From positions 1-5,024 of the forward strand of contig RFKT01000119.1 in assembly GCA_003694225.1 (NCBI GenBank): a stretch of 5,024 bases of DNA, read 5' to 3'. The notes under the pieces are model-generated. The model was not told the origin of the DNA and did not search any database. It worked only from the letters and a program-made list of their open reading frames with translations. The number at the start of each line of letters is the position of its first letter. The first letter of the stretch is position 1. A program made the position numbers and the translations under genes. This DNA comes from Candidatus Dadabacteria bacterium. Lineage in GTDB: Bacteria; Bdellovibrionota_C; UBA2361; J135. Below, piece by piece: positions 1 to 5,024 of this stretch.

Positions 1-137
1 ACACCTAGTTTGACTCTATCACGACTATCAAGACATGGTAATCCTTGTTCTGTTAGGCCTATTTGGTGTCCTTTCTGTGTCGTTGGTTTGTGGCCTACCC
101 CTTCTCCAGATGGTTTCGTTCCATTTCTTGTCACCAT
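1..137 (-). CDS. Partial divergent ORF of unknown function (N-terminus only, runs off left edge)
   Basis: Reading the minus strand from the ATG at 137-135 gives 45 uninterrupted codons to the window edge, beginning MVTRNGTKPSGEG. The rest is hydrophilic, rich in Gly, Lys, Thr and Gln, with a single Cys (residue 35) and no membrane segment. The start is supported by a GAGGAG Shine-Dalgarno at 150-145, 7 nt upstream, much like the one in front of purC. The same frame is open upstream to a stop at 236-234 but has no better start. The overlapping plus-strand frame (35-250) has no ribosome binding site and a pyrimidine-rich, uniformly hydrophobic translation, as expected for the antisense of a hydrophilic gene. 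I do not recognise the family. The low-complexity-like composition leaves open that this is a short or non-genuine ORF. Transcription would diverge from purC. Confidence 0.45.
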   Translation of the reverse strand, partial: MVTRNGTKPSGEGVGHKPTTQKGHQIGLTEQGLPCLDSRDRVKLG

Positions 138-144
138 ACCTTGT

Positions 145-150
145 CTCCTC
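145..150 (-). promoter_or_regulatory. Shine-Dalgarno for the minus-strand partial ORF
   Basis: The plus-strand CTCCTC reads GAGGAG on the minus strand and lies 7 nt before the ATG at 137-135. Motif and spacing match the purC site closely. This is the main reason for preferring the minus-strand reading of the left edge. Confidence 0.5.
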
Positions 151-226
151 TTTAAAAGTGCTTTTAGTGGCTTCAATATATAGTTATGCGCGGTTGCGCT
201 TAGCCCGTGGCATAGAGGCTGGCTTG

Positions 227-253
227 ATTCTAATTACGCAAAAACACTAGCAA
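227..253 (-). promoter_or_regulatory. Weak candidate promoter for the divergent ORF
   Basis: On the minus strand TTGCTA (253-248, 4 of 6 matches to TTGACA) is followed 15 nt later by TAGAAT (232-227, 5 of 6 matches to TATAAT). The spacer is shorter than the usual 16-18 nt. The implied leader would be about 80 nt before the ATG at 137. Motif matching in AT-rich DNA gives many false positives, so this is a suggestion only. Confidence 0.2.
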
Positions 254-301
254 ATTTAATGTAATGGATTTACCTTAAAACCTGCTGGCGCCATCCTTGA
301 C

Positions 302-336
302 AGAGAGGGTCTTTGCGCTAGTAGATCACCCTCTCT
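302..336. repeat. Perfect 9-bp inverted repeat, possible operator or RNA hairpin
   Basis: AGAGAGGGT (302-310) and ACCCTCTCT (328-336) are exact reverse complements around a 17-nt spacer. No T-run follows on either strand, so it does not look like a rho-independent terminator. The left arm begins on the last base of a consensus TTGACA (297-302), so the repeat would span the spacer and -10 area if that hexamer is a real -35 element. This suits a dimeric regulator's operator, though a leader hairpin is equally possible. No good -10 was found at the proper spacing (only 3 of 6 matches at 319-324), so the promoter part is unproven. It lies about 135 bases before purC. Confidence 0.4.
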
Positions 337-411
337 ATACCTTATATGCATATTTGTATATATCAGGGGCAAACAGAGCCTATATAACTGGTAGAAAAAT
401 TGTCTAAACTC

Positions 412-420
412 TGTTATCCT
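412..420 (+). promoter_or_regulatory. Candidate extended -10 promoter for the purC operon
   Basis: The sequence TGTTATCCT fits the extended -10 pattern TGnTATnnT, with 4 of 6 matches to TATAAT. No good -35 hexamer sits 16-18 nt upstream; extended -10 promoters often tolerate this. Transcription would start near 427, leaving a leader of about 44 nt before the purC ATG. The element overlaps the right arm of the weak CTCTGTT/AACAGAG inverted repeat. Confidence 0.22.
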
Positions 421-456
421 ATCTCTTCACCTATGCTCAAAGCGCACAACCTATTA

Positions 457-464
457 GCGAGGAG
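457..464 (+). promoter_or_regulatory. purC ribosome binding site
   Basis: GCGAGGAG contains a strong GAGGAG core 6 nt before the ATG at 471. It fixes the purC start and supports the longer N-terminus over an internal Met. Confidence 0.75.
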
Positions 465-470
465 TGGCTT

Positions 471-1466
471 ATGCACAGATATAGAACTACAACAAGATCA
501 GTCACAAGAGATGATATAATCAAACAGATCCCCTATGCGCTGAAGGAGACACATCTTGAAGATATGGGAATAGGGAAGCGTTTTCAGGGAAAGGTTAGAG
601 ACAATTACACCTCAGATAAAAGGCGAATCATGATCGCAACGGATCGGCTGAGCTGTTTCGATGTTGTAGTAGCGGCAATCCCCTTCAAAGGAGAAACCCT
701 AAACAGAACAACCCTCTTTTGGTTTGATCAAACCAAAGACATTATTCAAAACCACATTCTAGATTCTCCTCATCCAAATGTGCTTATAGCCAAAAACTGT
801 AAACCTCTTCCCGTGGAGGTGATCGTTCGCGGCTATCTTGCGGGTAGTGCTTTTAGAGATTATTCTGCAGGAAAGAGCATAAGCGGAGTTAAGCTTCCTG
901 CGGGACTAAAGGAATTTCAACGGCTGGATGAGCCTATTGTAACACCTAGCACAAAGGCAGACTCCGGTGAGCACGATCTGCCTATCAGCGAAGAAGAGAT
1001 CATCAGAGAGGGACTTGTTCCTAAAAAGAGATGGGAAGAGATCCGAGAGACAGCGCTTGAGCTTTACAAAAAGGGTGTTGAGATAGCGCGCAAGCACGGT
1101 CTGATCCTAGCAGACACTAAGTATGAATTCGGTCTAGATGGAGATAAAACCATATTGATCGATGAAATCCACACTATGGATTCATCCAGATACTGGATCG
1201 CAAACACATACAATGATTTAATCGCTCAAGGGAAGCCTCCGGAGATGCTTGATAAGGAGCCTACTAGGAGGTGGCTCATAGAACAGGGTTATATGGGAGA
1301 AGGTGAAATTCCTGAATTTACGGAGGATCACATTGCATGTATTGCCTTACATTACATATCATCGTATGAATTAATAACAGGGGAGACCTTCTCCCCTTCA
1401 TTTGATAATAATATAGAGCAAAGCATAAGAGACTCACTGTCTGCGGTTTTAAAGGATGTTGTCTGA
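471..1466 (+). CDS. purC: Phosphoribosylaminoimidazole-succinocarboxamide synthase (SAICAR synthase), long yeast-like type
   Basis: The enzyme joins CAIR and aspartate using ATP to make SAICAR, in cytoplasmic de novo purine synthesis. Motifs visible in the 331-residue product are GKVRD (40-44), ATDRLSCFD (56-64), the signature VRGYLAGSAFRDY (119-131), TPSTKAD..GEHD (158-169), LADTKYEFG (213-221, second family signature) and DEIHTMDSSRYW (231-242, nucleotide/metal-binding region). The RGY-GSA-TPSTKA-GEHD set and the C-terminal extension after DSSRYW match the longer ADE1-like form (about 300 residues) rather than the roughly 240-residue E. coli form. About 20 extra residues precede GKVRD compared with yeast ADE1 as I remember it. 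The start at 471 has a strong Shine-Dalgarno. The gene ends in TGA 8 nt before pheS, so it probably leads the purC-pheS-pheT transcript. No other purine genes are visible here. Confidence 0.96.
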   Translation: MHRYRTTTRSVTRDDIIKQIPYALKETHLEDMGIGKRFQGKVRDNYTSDKRRIMIATDRLSCFDVVVAAIPFKGETLNRTTLFWFDQTKDIIQNHILDSPHPNVLIAKNCKPLPVEVIVRGYLAGSAFRDYSAGKSISGVKLPAGLKEFQRLDEPIVTPSTKADSGEHDLPISEEEIIREGLVPKKRWEEIRETALELYKKGVEIARKHGLILADTKYEFGLDGDKTILIDEIHTMDSSRYWIANTYNDLIAQGKPPEMLDKEPTRRWLIEQGYMGEGEIPEFTEDHIACIALHYISSYELITGETFSPSFDNNIEQSIRDSLSAVLKDVV

Positions 1467-1474
1467 AGATCCCT

Positions 1475-2518
1475 ATGAATGAAGCCTTACATAAATTAAA
1501 TGCCATATTAGAGGGATATAAAGAAAAGATCTCCTCTGTTAAATCGGAGAAGGCATTAAAAGAGCTTGAAAGCGAGATCTTTGGTAAAAACGGGGCTTTA
1601 AAGCAGGTAATGAAACTTTTAGGATCCCTTCCTGCTGAAAGTAGAAAAGAGGTGGGGAAAAAGGCAAACGAGGTTAGCGCATATCTAAAGTCTGCTATTT
1701 CTTTAAAGCTAGAGGAATTGCAAAAGCTAGCAGAGATGGAGGAGAGCTTTGACATGACCCTACCGCCTCTTCCTGCTCGCAGAGGCGCCCTGCATCCCAT
1801 TACCTATGTCACAAAGGAACTAAACAGGGCTTTCCTGTCATTAGGCTTTGAAGTATACGAAGGACCGGAGATACCATCCGAAGGGGCTTCCTTTGATAAT
1901 CTTAACTTTCCCGATGACCACCCAGCCAGAGAGAGTATGGATACGTACTGGCTAAAAGGAAGTGAGCAAGCAAGCGGATTTAAAAAACTGTGTTTGCGCC
2001 CACATCTTACCGGCGCAAGCGTTCGATATATGCTGTCCCATAAACCGCCCTTTAGGTTTGTATATCCGGGCAGAGTATATAGGAATGAAGCCGTTGATGC
2101 GAGCCACGAAAGGGCTTTTAATCAATATGAAGCTTTAATAGTGGACAGGGATGTGCCTTTTAGTTCCGGGCGAATCTTGGTTAATACTATACTGGAGTGT
2201 GTTTTCGGAAAACCTGTTCCCACGCGCATGCGTGCTGGATTTTTTCCATTCGTTGAGCCGGGATTTGAAATAGATATGCAATGCCTAGTTTGCAAGGGAA
2301 AGGGTTGTAGTATCTGCAAACGAACTGGCTGGGTTGAGATGATGCCCGGCGGACCGCCGCACCCTGCAGTGATGCGGGCTGGCGGCATAGATCCCGAGAG
2401 ATGGAGCGGTTTTTACATCAATATCGGCTTAGACCGGTTGGTTATGATGAAGTTCGGAATAACAGACATACGCCTCTTCAGGAGTGGTGATCTTAGATTC
2501 TTGAAGCAGTTTGTTTAA
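1475..2518 (+). CDS. pheS: Phenylalanine--tRNA ligase alpha subunit
   Basis: This is the catalytic class II subunit of PheRS, 347 residues (T. thermophilus PheS is about 350). Residues 1-90 are helical and charged, fitting the tRNA-contacting coiled-coil arm. The catalytic domain follows, with FDNLNFPDDHPARESMDTYW (140-159), motif 2 region LRPHLTG...PGRVYRNE (174-205), HERAFNQYEAL (211-221), FFPFVEPG (256-263) and a motif 3 region GFYINIGLDR (312-321). Conserved pocket residues include His177, Gln217, Glu219, Phe257 and Phe259. An insertion holds four cysteines, C270-x2-C273-x4-C278-x2-C281, then TGW; this knuckle occurs in many bacterial PheS proteins. Unusual changes are Tyr314 at the E. 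coli Ala294 position, Asn316 for Gly, Asp320 for the motif 3 Glu, and PGGPP (291-295) where GCGMV or GAGMV is usual. The start has only a poor Shine-Dalgarno, so translation may be coupled to purC termination 8 nt upstream. PheT is encoded immediately downstream. Confidence 0.96.
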   Translation: MNEALHKLNAILEGYKEKISSVKSEKALKELESEIFGKNGALKQVMKLLGSLPAESRKEVGKKANEVSAYLKSAISLKLEELQKLAEMEESFDMTLPPLPARRGALHPITYVTKELNRAFLSLGFEVYEGPEIPSEGASFDNLNFPDDHPARESMDTYWLKGSEQASGFKKLCLRPHLTGASVRYMLSHKPPFRFVYPGRVYRNEAVDASHERAFNQYEALIVDRDVPFSSGRILVNTILECVFGKPVPTRMRAGFFPFVEPGFEIDMQCLVCKGKGCSICKRTGWVEMMPGGPPHPAVMRAGGIDPERWSGFYINIGLDRLVMMKFGITDIRLFRSGDLRFLKQFV

Positions 2519-2528
2519 GGTGGAGGAA
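2519..2528 (+). promoter_or_regulatory. pheT ribosome binding site
   Basis: GGTGGAGGAA starts right after the pheS TAA and carries a GGAGG core (2522-2526) 6 nt before the pheT ATG at 2533. It fixes the pheT start. It contrasts with the weak site in front of pheS, although the two subunits are needed in equal amounts. Confidence 0.75.
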
Positions 2529-2532
2529 GCAG

Positions 2533-4998
2533 ATGCGAGTATCATTAAATTGGCTTAAAGACTTTGTTGAACTTCCGTCTAGTCTATCTCCCAAAGAGAT
2601 CGCAAACGATCTTACTAGCAAAACGGTGGAGGTAGAAGAGGTCATAGATCTCGCGGAGAATTTTACAGATATGGTAGTGGGAGAGATCCTTGCCATCAAG
2701 GCGCATCCCAATGCCGATAAGTTAAAGATCTGTTCGGTAGCTGTGGGCTTAGATGAACCCAAGGAGATCGTATGCGGAGGCTCTAACCTAAGGAAGGGTA
2801 TGAAGGTAGTGGTAGCAAAGCCCGGCGCAAAGGTTCGCTGGCACGGTGAAGGGGAGCCGGTTGAATTAAAAGAGACCAAGATTCGAGGTGTTACAAGTTT
2901 TGGCATGATCTGCGCGGCAAACGAGGTAGGGCTTGAGGATCTGTATCCTATGCAGGATGAGCATGAGATAATTGACTTAGGAGATCTGGATAAACCAGCC
3001 GGCATGGCTATAACAGAGGCTCTAGGCATCAATGATGTTATTTTCAATATTGACAACAAGTCCCTTACAAACAGGCCTGATCTGTGGGGTCATTATGGGA
3101 TTGCGCTCGAGTTGTCAGCTATATACGATGCTCCCTTTAAACCCATCAATCCTGTCAGAGCACTTCCGGAAAACAATGACTGCAGGATCTCATTAAATGC
3201 CGGGGATGTGCCCCGCCGTTTTAGCGCTATTTACGCAACAGATGTAACTAACGGAGAGGCTCCAGATCTCATTAGGAAAAGATTAATGGTCATCGGACAG
3301 AGGCCGATCAATCTCTTTGCAGATATTACAAATTACATAATGTTTGCAGTCGGCGAGCCAACACACGTTTTTGATGCTGACAAGGTCGAAGGGAAAGAGC
3401 TAAGGGTACGTTTTGCTAAAAAGGGAGAAGAGCTGTTACTGCTCAACGGCGGCAAGATACTATTTGAAACCTCAGATGAATACGTTGTAGTAGCAGACCA
3501 AAAAAAACCCTTATCATTAGCGGGAATTATAGGAGGAGAGGATAGCGGAGTAACGGATGAAACTCGCAATATCCTCTTTGAATCTGCGGTATGGGATCCT
3601 AGCTATATACGCAGAGCTAGCAGGAAATTGAATATAAGAACTGAAAGCTCGCTTAGATTTGATAAGGGTATAGATACTTATAGGGTTGATCTGGCAAAGA
3701 GCATGTTTCTCGATATATTAGAACGGTGGGATATACCGCTCGGTAGCATAGCGCTTGTGGGAGATCAACATCCCCTGCCCACTGCAAGAAATAAGATTAA
3801 AATAAACAAAACCTTTATTTGCAGCAGGCTTGGGATGGAAATATCGGATAATTTCATTGATTCTACACTTAAAAAGTTGAGGTTCGACGTTCAAAAGCAG
3901 GGGGATACCTTCGAAGTTATAGCTCCCTCGTGGCGATCTACAGGCGACATATCAATACAAGAAGACATAGTTGAAGAGATCGGAAGGATGATCGGTTACG
4001 ACAATATTCCAATCAAGCCACTAAAGATAGAGCTGTTAAAGCCAGTGATTCAGCCGCAAGTTATAATGGAAGATAGAATCGGCGAATTCCTCACGCTCAG
4101 CGGGGGAATGTTTGAGGTTTACTCATATCCGTGGAGCAGTGAGCAACTGCTAAGGGCATGCGGTTACGCAGAGGAAACCCTGCTCGAAATGGCTGATCCC
4201 CCCTCTCCTGAAAATAGGTTTTTAAAGCCATCTCTCATTCCGAATCTACTGCATATAGCTGAACGCAATTACAGGACAGAAGGTATAATGCCGGAAGATG
4301 TGAGAATATTTGAAGTTGGCTGGATTTTCTTAAATAAACAAGGAGAAAAGTATTCTATTGAAGAAGAAGACCTCCCCTTGCAGATAAAACAGTGTGGCGG
4401 GCTTATAATAGGAAATGATAAGACAATGGTATTTAGAGAGATCTGCGGACTAGCCTTGGATTCCTTGTCATATGCTAATGCTGTCGGTATTTACCCGAAG
4501 ATTTCAAAGGAGCAAAAGAACTTTCCTTGGATACATGGGCGTGCAAATGTGTCAATCTATGCTGGCAAAGAGATGATAGGAACAGCTGGATTAGTATCTG
4601 GAAGGATCCTTAGAGCACTCGGAATAAAAGATCGGTTCGTAGGGGCATTTGAATTCAGATTAGATAGGCTAACAGCCATGGTTATAGACAACCGCAAGAT
4701 AGCTCCAATACCGAAACATCCGGGCATATTCTATGATTTGGCGGTTGTTTTTGACGAAAATGTTGCTTGGCAAGAGATCTCCAAAATAGTATACAAAGCA
4801 TGCCCGCAGATACGTAATGTTGTATTTATAGAAGACTATCGTGGCAAAAATATACCAGCCGGCAAAAAGTCAGTAGCCTTTCGGATGGAACTCAGGGATG
4901 ATAACTCCACCTTAACTGCCGAAATGGCCGATAACATAGCAAAAAATGTTTTGGCAATACTTTTTGAAAAACTTGGAGGAGAGTTAAGAACTTCATAG
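2533..4998 (+). CDS. pheT: Phenylalanine--tRNA ligase beta subunit
   Basis: This is the structural, editing and tRNA-binding partner of PheS in the (alpha-beta)2 cytoplasmic enzyme. It has 821 residues (E. coli 795). The layout is complete: N-terminal MRVSLNWLKDFV, an OB-fold tRNA-binding domain (about 43-155, with HPNADKLKIC and KIRGVTSFGMICA), a B3/4 editing domain (about 215-390), B5 (about 415-490, ending EDIVEEIGRMIGYDNIP), a catalytic-like core (about 500-715) and a C-terminal ferredoxin-fold anticodon-binding domain (about 727-819, with KHPGIFYDLAVV and YRGKNIPAGKKS). Editing-site motifs look intact: GQRPINLFADITNYIM (255-270), GEPTHVFD with His278, and LAGIIGGEDSGV with Glu336. Removal of Tyr-tRNA-Phe is therefore predicted to be functional. 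The stretch DNKSLTNRPDLWGHYGIA (174-191) is the kind I associate with candidate-phyla bacteria. The gene follows pheS by 14 nt and ends in TAG. No frameshift or truncation is visible. Confidence 0.97.
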   Translation: MRVSLNWLKDFVELPSSLSPKEIANDLTSKTVEVEEVIDLAENFTDMVVGEILAIKAHPNADKLKICSVAVGLDEPKEIVCGGSNLRKGMKVVVAKPGAKVRWHGEGEPVELKETKIRGVTSFGMICAANEVGLEDLYPMQDEHEIIDLGDLDKPAGMAITEALGINDVIFNIDNKSLTNRPDLWGHYGIALELSAIYDAPFKPINPVRALPENNDCRISLNAGDVPRRFSAIYATDVTNGEAPDLIRKRLMVIGQRPINLFADITNYIMFAVGEPTHVFDADKVEGKELRVRFAKKGEELLLLNGGKILFETSDEYVVVADQKKPLSLAGIIGGEDSGVTDETRNILFESAVWDPSYIRRASRKLNIRTESSLRFDKGIDTYRVDLAKSMFLDILERWDIPLGSIALVGDQHPLPTARNKIKINKTFICSRLGMEISDNFIDSTLKKLRFDVQKQGDTFEVIAPSWRSTGDISIQEDIVEEIGRMIGYDNIPIKPLKIELLKPVIQPQVIMEDRIGEFLTLSGGMFEVYSYPWSSEQLLRACGYAEETLLEMADPPSPENRFLKPSLIPNLLHIAERNYRTEGIMPEDVRIFEVGWIFLNKQGEKYSIEEEDLPLQIKQCGGLIIGNDKTMVFREICGLALDSLSYANAVGIYPKISKEQKNFPWIHGRANVSIYAGKEMIGTAGLVSGRILRALGIKDRFVGAFEFRLDRLTAMVIDNRKIAPIPKHPGIFYDLAVVFDENVAWQEISKIVYKACPQIRNVVFIEDYRGKNIPAGKKSVAFRMELRDDNSTLTAEMADNIAKNVLAILFEKLGGELRTS

Positions 4999-5004
4999 AG
5001 GAGA
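4999..5004 (+). promoter_or_regulatory. Ribosome binding site of the next gene
   Basis: AGGAGA directly abuts the pheT TAG and lies 9 nt before an ATG at 5014. This implies that the operon continues beyond the window. Confidence 0.55.
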
Positions 5005-5013
5005 ATTTAGGAT

Positions 5014-5024
5014 ATGATTGATAT
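5014..5024 (+). CDS. Start of an unidentified downstream gene (partial)
   Basis: An ATG 15 nt after the pheT stop, preceded by AGGAGA, opens a frame reading Met-Ile-Asp before the window ends in an incomplete codon. Nothing can be said of its product. Close spacing and same orientation suggest co-transcription with pheST. Confidence 0.5.

Larger units (their letters stand above)
138..470. other. Divergent intergenic region, 333 bases
   Basis: This stretch separates the putative minus-strand gene from purC and has no convincing coding sequence. It holds an 8-bp palindrome TGGCGCCA (286-293), a TTGACA hexamer (297-302) and a perfect 9-bp inverted repeat (302-310 with 328-336). Further right are a 10-bp palindrome ATATGCATAT (344-353) inside an AT-rich run, and a 7-bp inverted repeat AACAGAG/CTCTGTT (372-378 with 409-415). 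Weak promoter-like hexamers face both ways. I see no tRNA, no T-box sequence (no AGGGTGG-type element), and no hairpin followed by a T-run on either strand. It most likely carries promoters and possibly an operator for the two flanking transcripts. Confidence 0.55.

Noticed and set aside
35..250. Plus-strand 71-codon frame encoding a hydrophobic, membrane-like peptide
   Set aside because: It has no Shine-Dalgarno and is pyrimidine-rich. Its hydrophobicity is what the antisense of a hydrophilic minus-strand ORF would give. The minus strand has a strong ribosome binding site at 150-145.
302..336. Rho-independent terminator
   Set aside because: The inverted repeat has a 17-nt loop and no T-run after it on either strand.
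372..415. 7-bp inverted repeat AACAGAG/CTCTGTT as an operator
   Set aside because: The arms are short with a 30-nt gap, so chance occurrence is likely. It is mentioned only within the intergenic description.
138..470. T-box leader, purine riboswitch or Phe-codon attenuator controlling the operon
   Set aside because: No AGGGTGG-type T-box sequence, no recognisable purine aptamer core, and no short leader ORF rich in Phe codons followed by a terminator was seen.
1464..1466. TGA recoded as an amino acid (as in some candidate phyla)
   Set aside because: purC ends in TGA at the expected family length, just before pheS, and no in-frame TGA occurs inside the three genes.
1318..1800. Long antisense frame (160 codons) across the purC-pheS junction
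   Set aside because: It lies wholly opposite two confidently identified genes and its translation resembles no known family. It is a shadow of codon usage.
2493..3059. Long antisense frame (188 codons) opposite the start of pheT
   Set aside because: It overlaps the pheT tRNA-binding domain. Its Ser-rich translation is typical of an antisense shadow.

Overview
The window is mostly a compact bacterial gene cluster on the + strand: purC (SAICAR synthase), pheS and pheT (the two subunits of phenylalanyl-tRNA synthetase). Gaps between them are 8 and 14 nt, so co-transcription is likely. The right edge catches the first four codons (the last incomplete) of a fourth gene, with its own Shine-Dalgarno sequence.

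The first ~470 bases differ in character. A minus-strand reading frame with a strong Shine-Dalgarno starts at base 137 and runs off the left edge. It is best read as the start of a divergently transcribed gene I do not recognise. Bases 138-470 are a divergent intergenic region. It holds a perfect 9-bp inverted repeat beside a consensus-like TTGACA, an AT-rich palindrome, and weak promoter-like hexamers in both directions. No tRNA, rRNA, CRISPR array, insertion sequence or known riboswitch was recognised.

Organism: a bacterium using the standard code. The three complete genes end in TGA, TAA and TAG, which argues against recoding of TGA. Base composition is moderate, and arginine is often AGA/AGG. 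PheT carries a 'DNKSLTNRPDLWGHYGIA' stretch and PheS a four-cysteine knuckle insertion. These, with the tight gene packing, remind me of candidate-phyla lineages (Patescibacteria/CPR or similar). That is an impression from memory, not a demonstrated placement.

Function: PheS and PheT form the (alpha-beta)2 synthetase that charges tRNA-Phe; PheT also carries the editing domain that clears Tyr-tRNA-Phe. PurC catalyses a middle step of de novo purine synthesis and has no direct pathway link to PheRS. The most notable sequence signal is in PheS. Several normally near-invariant positions around the phenylalanine pocket are changed, including Tyr at the position equivalent to E. coli Ala294, while other pocket residues are kept. 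I found no clear sign of a wholly new system; most of the window is housekeeping.
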